Shown here: positions 1 to 11,881 of the stretch, piece by piece
How the letters are laid out: each line of letters begins with the position of its first letter
Position numbering within the stretch: position 1 is the stretch's first letter
Source: Centropus unirufus
Lineage: Eukaryota; Chordata; Aves; Cuculiformes; Centropidae
DNA length: 64,000 bases
Assembly: GCA_013397695.1 (NCBI GenBank)
Contig: VYZI01000050.1
Coordinates: forward strand, 1,046,743 to 1,110,742
Direction of reading: 5' to 3'
The notes under the pieces: model-generated
Told to the model about the DNA's origin: nothing
Databases searched by the model: none
What the model saw: the letters and a program-made list of their open reading frames with translations, nothing else
Made by a program: the position numbers and the translations under genes

Positions 1-39
1 ATATTAATGATTATAATACACTAGTAAGGCACAGTAGAG

Positions 40-325
40 TTACTCATCACTTGTAGAGATCTATACCTAGTCCATTCCCAAGCAGTGACCCCTGAGCAGT
101 GAACCCTGGCCCCAGACAAATTTCCCATTTCTATTCTGAACACCATGTTATATGATATCGAATATCTCTTTGGCCAGTTTGGGGTCAGCTGCCTGCCTAT
201 GCTTCTTCCTATCTTCTTGTTCACCTGGGAAAAACTAAAAAATATGTTATCAACACTGTTATACTAATTCCAAAATGCAACATCTACTTGGAAGAAAATT
301 AACCCTATCCCAGTCAAACTCAACA
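40..325 (+). mobile_element. Avian ERVL-type LTR, 3' part, degenerate
   Basis: The stretch matches, from memory, the second half of a common avian ERVL-class LTR. In order it shows the 'gaatatctctttggccag' and 'tttggggtcagctgcc' phrases, then 'cttcttgttcacctgg', then 'gttatcaacactgtt', then 'gaagaaaattaaccctatcc', and it ends near 'caaactcaaca' with the expected terminal CA at 324-325. Just after position 228 the G-rich middle of the LTR is missing, so the copy carries an internal deletion. Its 5' part is either beyond the window or too decayed to recognise. There is no retroviral coding sequence next to it, so it is most likely a solo LTR. The exact subfamily cannot be named without a repeat library. 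Confidence 0.7.
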
Positions 326-3300
326 GAGAAGCAATGACAAACCAAACTTTTGGGGTTTTTTTCAAAACCTTTTAGTTTAATTTTAAAAGAAGGCAGGATA
401 TATCTGAAGTCAATATACAAAGTTCATATCTCTCACTAAAAATGTCTTCTTAAAATTTTTTATCTCTTTCTCCCTTTGCCCATTAAATAACAACTTCTAG
501 AAGGGCGTTCATAGTCTAATAGACTCCAGTTCTCTACTTTGACTTTGAGAAATGCAGTCTTCTATTGTTTATGGCCATGCAGAATGCTAAAAAAAAAGAT
601 CATTGTCTTGATCCATTCCTTTGATCATGTCAGTGCATGTTCCTACAAAATGGGAGGACTGACTTTAGCAATGACATATGTATATAAAACAGTGTTTTAC
701 TATGATAAATTGGGTTTGAGTTTTGGTTTTTCAAATATTTGTTATTCTCTCTATATATATACACACAAACATATATATAGACAGAGAGAAAGAAGAAATA
801 AAAGAATGGTGTTATGCAGTTTTCTCAGTTCCTTTTTCCCTCTTTTTTTTTAAACATAATAGGAGGAGAAGCAATGCTCCAGTAATTTTATTAGAGAAAG
901 GTAAAGATTGCCTTCAAAATTGTATCACCTAACAAAGTGTATACAATCTCACATGCTGAGAACTGACATATAATAAAAAGACTGTAGTGACTTTGCATAT
1001 AACTGTAACTGAGAACTGCAAACAAAATATAATTTCTTAGAAGGGAATCATTATTTGAGGGAGTGTTGTATTCTACAGTGATAACAGATTCTAAAAAAAG
1101 AATTCATACTGCACCAGTATAATAAGCACAATGCTTAAATTGACATTTCAGTTTTTTTTTAATTCTAGTATAAAGTTATGTAGTCTGTGGATTGTCTGGT
1201 AAGTGGAGTCACATTTTGACAATCCTAAATCATCTTCTACTAGGGATATGTAAGCTTTAGCTGATGCAGTGAAAGCTGCCTGATAAAACTCCTTACAGAG
1301 AACCTAGCTAAGGATCTTCACCTGTTCCTGCTACAAACCCTGAAGGTACCCAGAGGCTCTGGGGGACAGCTCTTCTCAATCTTGCTGCTGCTGTTGCTAT
1401 TCGGGGCACACAGAGCTCCCTAAATATGTGGTATCCATGGTGAGAGTTCGTTACAATTCAATATATCCTTTCTCTAAAATTTTCTCTAAATTGGTCTCTG
1501 AAGATTTTACCTGATACTGAACTTATTGAAGTTTGTGGAAGACTTCTAAAGAATATGAGCAGGTTTATGTCTTTTATATATCAGAGATTGTTATTGAGGT
1601 CTCTAATTAATCAGATAGTCTAGTCCAATATTAAACCTTATCATTACAATCTGTGATGGAATCATAATGGATAAACATGTTTTATTCTCAGATATGGTTA
1701 AATAATTTCCTAGTGCAGCATCTTAGTGAATCTCATATGAGCTGAGCAGAATAATTGAAAAATTGTCTGAAAAATTTTGGTAAACCTGTTAAATCATGGT
1801 ATTGGAAGAAAAGCTGTATTCAGTAATGGCTTCCTTACAGAATAATGTCAGAAATACTCAGTCAATAGTCAAGAATATTGCTAAGATCTGAATGGTTTAG
1901 CAAACAATAAGTGGATCAAATCTATGCAGGACTTGGATTTGTCTAAAATATGCTGATGAAAAAGAAAGCATTATCTGAAAGTAAATTCTCCAAAGATAAG
2001 TTGGATAAAGCAGGTGGGAAAAAGCTTCCAAAGGGCTGTTTAAGTAATTGGAAAAGAGTGGCTGTCCAGAGCAGTTTCCTCCAAAGACAAAAAATTGTGG
2101 TATTAGCTTCAAAAAGGGTTAGAAGTTTGCCTATCTACTTCAGGATAATGAATTACAAAAGTGGTCAACCAAACCTGAAGTCAGAAGAACCTGGAACAGA
2201 CTGCCATGATACTGAGTTCTGTGTGCTTCTTTATAATAATGTGCTTTGAATTAGCTTGGCTTTCTTTATAAGCTGTGTACTTATGCCGTTTAAGCAGATT
2301 GCAAAAATGGAGTGACTAGCAAAGGAGTAGGATAAGATTTCAGTATACACATACTGCAACATATAATACAAAACTGAGTGACATTCTGGATAAGGATAAT
2401 CTTGTTATCTGAAGTGGCTACCTATTCTGTAAATACGAATTTCCAAAAACCAAGAGATGTTAATAACTCACGCAAGGCAGAGTGAATAGTTCCACAGCGA
2501 AAAGACACATTTTTGAGCACTTCTGTGTGGTGTCAAATACATACAGGAGGCAATACCTGCTGATTTCACCTCTCCCTATAGAAATCCACCTACAAAGTTG
2601 GAGACTTTTGTTTATTTTCCTTTTTGCAAAGGAAAGCAATGAGGCAAATCTAATTATCTCATTAGCTCCTGAGCAGACCTCCAATAATAGTCATAATGGA
2701 CATTGGAATTTATGTAAAAAACATTTTTGAGAACAAATATAGGAACAATTTTAGACCATTCCATGATGTAAAAGTTGTGTCTATGGACAAGATTAGCAAT
2801 AGGATTAGTCTATCTTGCAACATATTCTAGTGGCAAAAATTTCAGGGCTGGAAAAAATAAAAATCAATATACTCAGTAAATCCTACACAATATTTTCATA
2901 TATGGAAGTCTCAGTGAAAATTAAAAAAAGAAATTATATTCAATTTACCTAATTTGGGTGTCTGGACACCAATTATATAGATCTCCGTTCCCCACTTGAA
3001 AGTCTTTCTGAAGTTATTCAGAGATATAGGTGAACTACTTCACTCTAAATTGGGTGTCTAACATTGAGAAAAAAAAAGAACACTGTTATCTTCAATCATT
3101 ATTGTAACTATCTTCTTAATCAATTTTTGAATTGCAATACCCAGTAAGGTAAAACATATTGAAGATTGCTTGCAAGATATTGATGTGAAAAAAATTTTCT
3201 ACAGAAGTGCTATTAACACTAAATCCAAAATATAAGATAGGATTCTGGCATGTGCAATAAATAGCTGAAATTAAAAAGATGGGGTAACCTTCAAAATAAA

Positions 3301-4059
3301 TTAATTTGGTGATTATAGAAGAAGATAATTGATTTGGATGTAAAGATGAATAAATAGAAAGCACAAGCACAAAATGGGGTAGTAATGGAAAGACTTTTTT
3401 TATCTTTCCAGAGATGATGCATCAGCTAAAAATTTCTTTTGAAAATTTATTTAATTTATTAGAATTTCTTCCTAACTACAAGCAGATCAGACAGATCAAA
3501 ACAGTCAACCAGCTAATTACTTTAAGTCCAATATGGAATAATCATGCTTTGTGATTCTTTCTAAAGAAAAACATCATGCTAGTAAATTAGTAAATACTTC
3601 TGGGAAGAAAAGTTCTAGGGAAAAACATGTACTATATCCTAAAAGACCTAATTGGAGATGAATTCTTGCCAATGTGCCTTTTTTTCTTTTTTGTAGTATG
3701 TAGCTGTACCAAAGAGGAACATAATGGAAAAATATGTTAGAGGAAGAAAGAAATTTAGAGTGCAACCTGAAAACAAATCTCAGCAAAGTGCCAGTCAGTT
3801 CTGAAAGAATGAATTGGTTTAGTCAATGATTTTAATAAGAAGACATCAAATCTGATTTAAGCAAACCTAGAGTGCTAAAGGAGTTTATAGCACAAATCTT
3901 CAAAGAAGAACTGGGCCCTATATTGTAAAAATCCCTTGGTAGAAATTGTGATATTCATGTAGTTTATAGATGCCATCTACAAATAAAGGTCTCATGGAGG
4001 AGACTCAAGTGCCACATCTTGGCAGATAACACTTACTTGATGCGATCTTGGATGATGTG
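326..4059. other. Gene-free A+T-rich DNA, no recognised repeat
   Basis: No open frame longer than about 105 codons occurs here, and none resembles a known protein. A short G+C-richer patch at about 1300-1440 contains a CTG-rich run (ctgctgctgttgc). Short alternating TA/CA runs lie at about 755-780. Two similar phrases, 'tttgggtgtct' near 2952 and 'attgggtgtct' near 3048, may be remnants of one old repeat, but the sequence between them shows no further structure. Confidence 0.5.
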
Positions 4060-4620
4060 GACATTTGGTAGCAGCTATGGTCCATATGTTCCATTCAGCT
4101 GGGCTCTGTCTTCCTCCTGCAGGATCTCACAGGAGATATTCAGCCAGCTGGCTGCTCAGCAGTGAACATGCACAGGCAGGCTTGACAAGAGAGCTACAGT
4201 GCCATGTGTGCCATGTCTTCCCTGTGTGCCTCATACATTTTGAACAAAGAGCAGTGATCCACTCCAGCAGGAGCATGCAAATCATTCCTCTAGTGCCTTT
4301 GTGCCCAGCCTGGCCTTCCTGACCCCATAGGACCTCCTAACAGTGACGTGTGTGAGACCATCTGTGCCTGTCTGCCTCAAGGCCAGCACCATTAGAGCAA
4401 CAAAGACAATGGCTCACTTTCTTAACCATAACCGCAGCTAAAAATAGACCTGTTTTTCCTCTCTCCTTCTCCTTTGCTCATCAAATATAGTCATCTCTAT
4501 CCTCCCACCCCCATCTCTCCACCCCTGGGTCTGTTAGCTCTGTCTTCCTGCATGATGCATTGACAGCCACAGCCCCTCTCACTTCCAAGGAGCTGCAGCT
4601 TCAGGACTTGTTTTCAGCTA
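4060..4620. other. G+C-richer patch, pyrimidine-rich right half
   Basis: This patch is visibly richer in G and C than its surroundings. Its right half (about 4455-4610) is rich in CT and CCC runs on the plus strand. An open frame of 85 codons (4065-4322, plus) shows no recognised motif. It may be an old LTR or internal part of an endogenous retrovirus, or a decayed CpG-poor element, but no diagnostic end or polyadenylation signal was seen. Confidence 0.3.
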
Positions 4621-4985
4621 TCTTCTCTCTCTTTGTTTGTTCTTTGCTTGCTTTTTCTTTCAGTTAAATCTTTGCATTTTTTTTCTTCTCCATGCTCTAT
4701 GCAGACAGCAATTCTCACAAAATCCTTTCCATTCCCCTGTCACAATCAGATCACAGTTAGGGTTTTATCACCGTTAATCTTATCAGTTGTTCTTTCCCAA
4801 TATTACATTGTCCTCTGTATTCATGTTATCTACTCATGCACTGAAAAATCCTTTACTCACCCGGCAACAACACTAGCAGACAACATACACCTATTATAAA
4901 TGTTACTGGATTAAACTTTGGTGGTCATAAAGGAAAGACATGTCATTACAAAAACAGAGGGAATGCAACAGAGCAGGAAAAATAA

Positions 4986-5043
<58 letters not shown>

Positions 5044-7835
5044 CTAGTTACTAGCAAGTAAATAAGAGCCTGCTGAGCTGTTGTGGAGCCCTATTAAAAA
5101 CTGGTTAGGATCCAACTAACTTAAAGAGTCAAGAAGACCTGAATTTCCTCCCTGTTCCTCAGTTACTTGTCGCATTCCTTCATATGGGTGAGATCAGTAG
5201 ACACCTGCAAGAAGGCCAGAGGAGGTATGTCGTAGTTCAGCTTATGGTTCTAAATAAAAGGACTTAAAATCTGTATTAATGGATGCCCTCATGCAGGGCA
5301 GCATGTGTTCTTTCCTGGGTGATTTCCAGAGCTCATCACTAGATGTGTCTGAATTTCTTCCTAGCAGCTGTGAATACATCGTATAGTGCACAGTATTCCA
5401 TAGGGTCTTTCCTTTAACTACATTCGTCAGAAGTCTGTTCGAAAAGCCATATTGGACCAATTGCAGAATCTAAATTAAGAAGAGTACCATTCTCAAGGAG
5501 AAGGCCCTAATAATCTAGAGACTATGTGCAAATTGATGGGATGGCAGTGTTCTGGTCTTAAGTGAAACATCCAGAACATCTGAATAGCATTTGGATGGAG
5601 CTGTGGGCAAAGAGAGTTGGTGTGGATTTAGGTCACATTTGCTGTGAGATTGATTGTGCACATCAGACTTCCTTGCTGTGAGTTCATAGCCTTCTTTGCA
5701 TGGAAAATGGATTGAATATATGATGCTTCAAGTAAATTCTTGAACAGTGTTGCCACAAGTCGAGAACGCTTTTCAGCAGAATGGAAGCGTGCTGACACGT
5801 CTGCTATGATTTCTCCATGCTGCACTGCTGCCCTGTCAAGTACAGAAGTAGTCTAGTAGGGTTTCTTTCATGCCAACAGGCTATGCAGCCAGCACACTTA
5901 TTCCTTCAACGTCATCTGTTGCACAGTAGATATTCTTAGTATTCCAGGACAACTGCCAGACCTACATTCCCTGGACCCAAATTCTGTGAGCAGTATGGCT
6001 TCTTTTCCCCATGCAGAAGACACAAAAAACAGAGGCAATCACATATGGGGCCATGCATGGAGTCCTGACAGGATTCACCTCATTCAGGAGATGTAAGCCT
6101 GTGGTGGTTTCTACTGTTACACCCCATACCCTTTGGGGTGGAACTCTGCTTTGAAGCATAGCTGGTTGCAATGCAGACATAATCTATCAGATGGCACTTT
6201 TTTTTTCCTTTCTCTTCCACAGAGTTGCTAAGGGGGACTGTCAAGCTACTCTGGTGGTCGGTCATCCCTCACCCAGGTATCTTTCCTGTCTGCATATGCA
6301 ATTCTCAGTTTCACTACGTTAAGGACTGCCTTTTTCCCTCTCCAGCCAAGAGAATAAATACAATTTACACTCACAATTATCTCAGTTTATACTTCTGACC
6401 CTGAACTTGACAGTGATGGCAGCAATGCAATGACACATAAGTAGGTGTCTACCCTTGAAGCAGACTGAAGAAAGTCCTGCTATGGGGTGCTTGGTGATTT
6501 CATTGGGCGAGGGCGCTGCAGCTGCAGACCTCGAATGCCTTCCTTGCATGAAAGGAAGCAATCAGGCATCTAAATGTTCACTGCAATGTAAATTAATATG
6601 AGAAAATATGTGGAGCTACATAGTGAGAAGTCCCTAGCCCACATGCAGTATCGTATTGTCTACCATTGCATTTCCAAGCACCAAGTTCCACTGCAGGCCA
6701 TCCTGCCACCTCAGCATAGACCAAATGTAGGACTGTCACAGGCAAAATAGTATTGACTAAGGGAAAGTTTTGTAATTCTATTCATTGTCGTTGAGCATGA
6801 ACCTATGATTACAGAGTTGTGTATTGAGAAAAACAAAAAGGAAACATAAAGAATTAAAAAAGCATAAAATTGTTAGCCTGCACATAGACAAAACTGCAGT
6901 GATTTTGTATTATTCCTCTTAAACTTCCGAAAGAGAAGGAATATCCTGGTTATGTCAAGTCTGGCAGCTGTAGAAATGAAAGCTTGACTTGTGATGCTCT
7001 GAATCATAGCGGGTCTATATATGGCTGCATATATACACCTTAGCATCACTGTACTTGAGTCTAGAAGCCTACTATCCTTTCAGGATTTATAATGTAGGGC
7101 CAAGAATCATATTTTGGCATACTGCACATTCACTAGAGCTGACTCAGGCTAGCCACTTCAGAATACGTTCTGTTATTCCTTCATAAATCCACTCAGGCAC
7201 ACTGTAAGACCAAGACATGCTTTCAGTAGTAAGCACAGTACATTTAGGCAAGTATTTGAAAGACTTGTTAAGTCTTATTTAATTTCTTTATCTATTCTTT
7301 ATCTCTAAAGATTCTTTATCTCTACTCATGAGAATGTCGTAAATCAAGTGATACTCCAGAAGATAATAACAGAGGACAGAAATGAAGGACAGGTCTGAAC
7401 AGTACTAAGCTTTGAAGGATCTTCAAAGATGAGAATGAATTTTTATGGAGCTTATGCTCTCAGTGTGAAAAATGCAATAAAGAAATACTAGTTAAAGCTT
7501 GTCCAAACAGGGTTCTATTGAAAAAAATCTCAGAGTGTGAACATCTTTAGACTACACAGTAGTAGACGTCCAAAGGTAAGGAAAAAAGAAACTGTGTTTA
7601 TATTATAAAATGTAACATACTTTTTTCTTGAAATTAGATGTATTTATTGAGGGAATCCTATTATAATGTATAAAATAATGAGAACCCCATGTGACTTGAG
7701 CTCTCATCTAGCCTCCTTCAGTTATTGGAAAATAGATTGTCTTGCCCCCTTGGATGCTATAAAGAAGTTTAGCAACAGGATAATATACCAAAAATAAGTA
7801 CAGCATTGTGGGGCCCAAAATTTTATAATAAACTT
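4621..7835. other. Gene-free DNA with one microsatellite
   Basis: Apart from the TAGA microsatellite at 4987-5042, no repeat was recognised. The part from about 5150 to 6700 is less A+T-rich than the flanks and has several 60-72 codon open frames on the minus strand. None carries a recognisable domain. A small cluster of CpG dinucleotides lies at about 6507-6535 (gggcgagggcgctgcagc). An old retroviral internal region is possible but not supported by any motif. Confidence 0.4.
4987..5042. repeat. (TAGA)14 tetranucleotide microsatellite
   Basis: Fourteen uninterrupted copies of TAGA (equivalently GATA) cover 56 bases with no mismatch. It is preceded by an A-rich run (aaaaataaa). A perfect array of this length is expected to vary in length between individuals by replication slippage. 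Confidence 0.97.
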
Positions 7836-8195
7836 CCTTTCAGGTAGCTGTAGGGAACGATAAGATCTCTCCTCAGCCTCCTCCAGGATAAACAACCCAA
7901 ATTCTCTCAGCTGCTACTCATAAAACTTATTCTCTAGACCCTTCATTACCTTTGTTGCCCTCCTCTGGTCACATTCCTGCAGCTCAATGTCTTGTACTGA
8001 GAGGTGCAAAACTGAACACAGTATTTGAGGTGCGTCCTCACCAATGCCAAATACAGGGGCACAATAACTTTCCTGCTCCTGCTGGGTCTTTCTAATTGCA
8101 TTAGAATTTCTAATTACCATTTTAAATACCATTTCTAATACAAACCATTTCTAATACTACTGACTCACCCTCATTCAGCTGTCAATAAGTACTCC
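7836..8195 (-). mobile_element. CR1 LINE fragment, 3'-side half, split by an insert
   Basis: On the minus strand this is CR1 sequence from the end of ORF2 into the 3' UTR. On the plus strand one sees the antisense phrases 'gataagatctctcctcagcc', 'aaacaacccaaattctctca'-like wording, 'cttattctctagacccttca', 'ctcctctggtcacattcctg' and 'actgaacacagtatttgagg', all typical of avian CR1. The element's 3' terminal repeat is missing: the match simply starts at about 7836. The match stops at about 8195 and resumes at about 8711, where the consensus continues with little loss, so 8196-8710 is an insertion into this CR1. Confidence 0.88.
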
Positions 8196-8276
8196 AATAC
8201 ATGCAATAAAGATATGGGTATGTTTATCTTAGGTACTTGGACACAGAATTAAGATTCGAACAAGGCCAAGTGCCAG

Positions 8277-8282
8277 TTTATT
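8277..8282 (-). promoter_or_regulatory. Candidate LTR polyadenylation signal AATAAA
   Basis: AATAAA reads on the minus strand within the LTR-like insert. It lies about 80 bases before the insert's minus-strand end, as expected for the R region of an LTR. The hexamer alone is common in A+T-rich DNA, so the call rests on its position. Confidence 0.4.
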
Positions 8283-8325
8283 TGATTATGAGGTATGGAT
8301 CAAAAAGGGAAAGAGAAGGAAAGAA

Positions 8326-8346
8326 AGAGAGAGAGAGAGAGAGAGA
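8326..8346. repeat. (GA)n dinucleotide microsatellite
   Basis: About ten uninterrupted AG/GA units follow an impure purine run (gggaaagagaaggaaagaaa). The tract lies inside the LTR-like insert and was probably already present as a purine-rich segment when the insert arrived. Confidence 0.93.
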
Positions 8347-8710
8347 AATAAGGATAGCTACCACCACAGTGCTGCAGCATTTCATCAGTTCAATGCTCAG
8401 TCTGGTGGGAGAATGTTCTCTAAATCCTCACACTTGCTTCACCCCTTCATATGCTTGGGGTCATGTCTTGCTAATAGGCTCATATCCCCAACTCCAGCCC
8501 TTCTTTTCCCACCAAAATTGTGCACCTACCAGGCATGTTCACCTCATGGCAGTTGTTTTGTCTGGTAAATGTATCTATAATCAGGGTGGACTCTGTAAAT
8601 ACATCCTGTTCGTCACCAGTCAATTTGCAGTTGTCTGGACAATGAGATCTTCTGGTTCCATATCATGTTGAAACAGGCCATTTCTTTCTGTGGTATACTA
8701 CGCCCTCCTC

Positions 8711-8980
8711 ACCCAGTTCCTTTTCCACTGGACAACTTCCCAGCCACTCTTCCCCAAGCCCGTAACATTACACGGGGGTATTGTGACCAAAGTGAAGGAG
8801 CTGGAACTTGGCCTTGCTGTATCTCATACAATTGGTCTTGGTCCAATGATCTGGCCTGTCCAGACCTCTCTATAGAGCCTTCCTGTCCAGAAGCACATCA
8901 GCGCTTCCACCCGACTTGATGTTATCTGCAAACTTAGTGAGGAAGCCCTCAACCCTCTCATCCAGATTTTGATAAAGATA
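8711..8980 (-). mobile_element. CR1 LINE fragment, continuation beyond the insert
   Basis: The antisense CR1 resumes with 'cagttccttttccactgg' and 'ccagccactcttccccaagc', then 'ggaacttggccttgctgtat', 'gacctctctatagagccttc' and 'atctgcaaacttagtgagga'. These follow the avian CR1 consensus in order from the point where the left part (7836-8195) stops, so both belong to one insertion. The match fades near 'gataaagataagtcag' at about 8980, which is the truncated 5' side of the element. The encoded part is the C-terminal end of the reverse transcriptase, now with stops and frameshifts. Confidence 0.88.
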
Positions 8981-10853
8981 AGTCAGTTACCTTAGCTCCA
9001 AATTCTCCAATGTCTCAGTCACACAAGGAGAGAAACACATTTTCAGCGCCCATTTTCAGACTCTTAGATGAAAAGTGTATATGTTATGATACAACTCTTC
9101 ACGCTGAAAGACACTTTTTTTATCCAAAGTAGTGTTGGGGAAGTGTATTTTTATATCAGACAGAAAATCCATTATTTAAAAACAATTAAAATCCATGTAA
9201 AATTGATCATTTAAGCTGGAGAATAGCAGAGCCCAGATTACTCGTAATGAGACTTAAGTACTTCTTGGGTCTAAATGACATAGTCAGTGTAAAATCAATA
9301 TACGGAATAGATTCACATATGTATTTATATATCGAGTTCATGGACACATTGCAGGTAGACATGAGATACACAATTAGTAATCAGGACTCTGCATAACTAC
9401 CAGGATTAGTGAGGAGAACAGGCTCAACTGCTGAAAGAGAGACTTAAAAGACCTAGGTATTTCCAGAGTAACAAGAATTCTTGGCTGAGAGATACATTCT
9501 GCTTCTGCTACTAACTCACAAGTATGGCTGAATTCCAGAAAATAATCCATTTAACCTTACAAGTGTGTACATATGTGTTTGGATGCAGGTGGCCATGGCA
9601 TCTGCTCACAGAGCTCCTCAGGAATAATTTTCTCCATCCTTGATATATATATGTACAGCATTTGTACTGTGGCCCATACTAAGAGATATATCTGTGAAAT
9701 ATATATCACATGAACTTGAACACTTCCTTCAGTCCTCTTCCCTACAAATCAGCACAAAATGAGTAATAGCTTAAAATAATAACCCTTCATCTTGTAATTA
9801 CTGTGTTCAGTTTACCTCTAGGAACTTCTGAATGTTACATAGTTTAAGTTAAATCATAAGTAAACTGAGATACAAATGACAAAGGTTGGATTTAAGCAGT
9901 TCATAATTTTAACCTTTAGTATTTTTGCATGATTTACTGAGGAAGTTTTATGAATCATACCTGTAATGTTATTGGCTATGCTATACTTAATCAATGAAAT
10001 ATTTACAAGTTGAAGTCGAGTGTAAATTTCATATTGCAACCACACATTTGCACTAAAATTTATTGTTCAGCAGCAGAAAACTTAAGGAGATTTCAAAGCA
10101 AAGAAATCACTGAAGCTAGCAGTTAGATGTTTAAGCAAGAAAATATGTGCTTTAATAAAAGTGTTCTGATTTTTTCACATTTGAGGGAGGGTTATTTTAA
10201 TTTATTTTTTGTTAGAAGATGATCAGTTTTGAGAAATTCCATTTTTAGTGATGGTTAACCGAGAAACTACCATATGTTCTCCAAATACCAGTTACATACC
10301 CATTTTTTTAATGTATTCACAGCAGTCAAAATGTGATCAGGATAAAGAGGTGTTTGTCATTGTTGTGGCTATACTCAGCATGTAGATATAGAATGTATTG
10401 ATATTGACTCACTGGATAGGGCAAGTGTTGGTGTAAGTGTTGGTGTTTCTGAAGGCTGTGGGATTAATTAAAGAATGTAGATTAGCATGAGATTCCAAAA
10501 TGTGATTGTGCAAAACATGGATGTACCTCTAACAATAAAAAACCTAGAAGGTAATGAAGATAACTTAAAAACTGGTTTCCTAGGATAGAAGTTAAAAGGC
10601 AATGAATTTTTGATCCAAGCTTAGGTTTAGTAAACCCAGAGACTTTGAATTCAGTTAAATACTCTGTGATGCTGGTATAGGAATACCTACCTGAAATCTC
10701 CTTCACATTAATCAACTGTTTCAGTTATTTATGTAGCCTTCTGGACTTAAACACTCTATCATATAATACAACATGAATCCAATTCAGTTGATACCTCTAG
10801 CAGTTAGTGGTCCTCAGCAGTTTTTCTTTCATATAACACTAACCAAACTCAAT
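8981..10853. other. Gene-free A+T-rich DNA
   Basis: No repeat, RNA gene or meaningful open frame was recognised. There are only short TA-rich runs at about 9640-9710. The longest open frame is 77 codons, at chance level. Confidence 0.5.
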
Positions 10854-11187
10854 GGGTCCAGAGGAGGGCTACAAAGATGCTAAGAGGCCTGCAGCACTTC
10901 TGCTATAAGGACAAGTTGAGAGAGTGAGGCTTGTTCAGTCTGAAGAAGAGTAGGTTCCAAGGAGACCATATAGCATCCTTCCAGCACCTGAAGGAGGGCT
11001 ACAGGAAAGCTGGGGAGGGAGTTTTTACAAGGGCATGTAGTGACAGGATGAGGGAGAAGGGCTTTAAATTGGAAGGGGAAAGATTTAGATTAGGGTGAAA
11101 TTCTTCACAAAGGAGGTGGAGAGACGCTGGAACAGGTTTTCCAGGAAAGTTGTGCATGTACCCTCCCTGAAGACGTTCAAGGCCAAA
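10854..11187 (+). mobile_element. CR1 LINE fragment, 3' UTR region, lacking its 3' tail
   Basis: Plus-strand CR1 wording is clear: 'gggtccagaggagggctaca', 'gacaagttgagagagtgagg', 'ccagcacctgaaggagggct', 'acaagggcatgtagtgacag' and 'gacgctggaacaggttttcc'. The match ends at 'acgttcaaggccaaa', about 100 bases before the family's usual 3' end. CR1 integrates from its 3' end and is normally cut at the 5' side, so the missing tail must reflect later loss or rearrangement. An open frame crosses it (11095-11397) but reads antiparallel or out-of-frame 3' UTR, so it is not a gene. Confidence 0.9.
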
Positions 11188-11854
11188 TACAAACACTTCT
11201 TAGTTACTCTGCTCTTGAGTTTACTTGTGCTTTTTAACATCAAAACAAATTTAATTAAAGGAAAGGAAATGAAGCCACACAGCATTTTGATTTATAGCAG
11301 CTGCATGGTACTTCTGAAGTTTGAGAAAGTTATTACACCAGGGATTTTCACACAGTTCTTAATTTCTAAGGAAAGTAATAAAATATATTGTCACTAACTA
11401 GATTTTAAAAACACTTTATGCTCTCTTCCTTTTCTCAGCTGGGCCAGGTAAGAAACTGGGTCTCAACTCAGTTCAAGATCTTATTATAGCTAGTAAGATC
11501 TACATCCTCTGATGCATGGGAAGAAGCAAGAATGAGAGTAATGGAAGCAGTCCACCCATGAAAAAACAACTGCACTCCTATATTCACTGCTGCATCAACC
11601 TGCTCCCACAACTGCACACAGAGGTAGATACATGATAGAACTACAGCTTTGTCAGGGAGAGGTGTGGTGAGAAACACCAAAAAGCTCCTGGATGCCTTTA
11701 GATCTCTAGCCAGTCTTTCAGCTGACTTTGTTATTGTTTGTCCTAAAGAGCTAGGCATTATCTGACTGGTACTCCTGTTCCCCAGTGCTGTTACATGAGT
11801 GTAGTCTTCCGGGTACATACCATAACATTTTAAGCTGCTACTGTCATCTTAAAA

Positions 11855-11881
11855 ACCAAATTGTTTGTGAAACAATTTGGT
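11855..11881. repeat. Perfect 12-bp inverted repeat, 3-base loop
   Basis: The arms are 11855-11866 (accaaattgttt) and 11870-11881 (aaacaatttggt), exact reverse complements separated by GTG. Function is unknown; it is too short for a microRNA precursor. Confidence 0.9.

Larger units (their letters stand above)
8196..8710 (-). mobile_element. LTR-like insert inside a CR1 copy
   Basis: About 515 bases interrupt an otherwise continuous antisense CR1. Read on the minus strand, the insert has a polyadenylation signal AATAAA (plus-strand TTTATT, 8277-8282) about 80 bases before its end, and a pyrimidine tract (CT)n just upstream, a layout like that of an avian retroviral LTR. It is about the length of a solo LTR and has no coding content. 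The exact termini are uncertain because the flanking CR1 bases resemble the insert ends; no clean target-site duplication could be fixed. The family name is unknown to me. Confidence 0.55.

Noticed and set aside
8250..8262. tRNA or SINE B-box-like word (gattcgaac)
   Set aside because: It lies in the LTR-like insert, with no A box, acceptor stem or cloverleaf around it.
8237..8671. 144-codon plus-strand open frame
   Set aside because: It lies entirely within the LTR-like insert and translates the GA microsatellite as Arg/Glu repeats; it is a reading of non-coding repeat sequence.
11468..11818. 116-codon minus-strand open frame
   Set aside because: It has no recognised motif, and the composition resembles its surroundings. 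Without a homologue it is at chance level.
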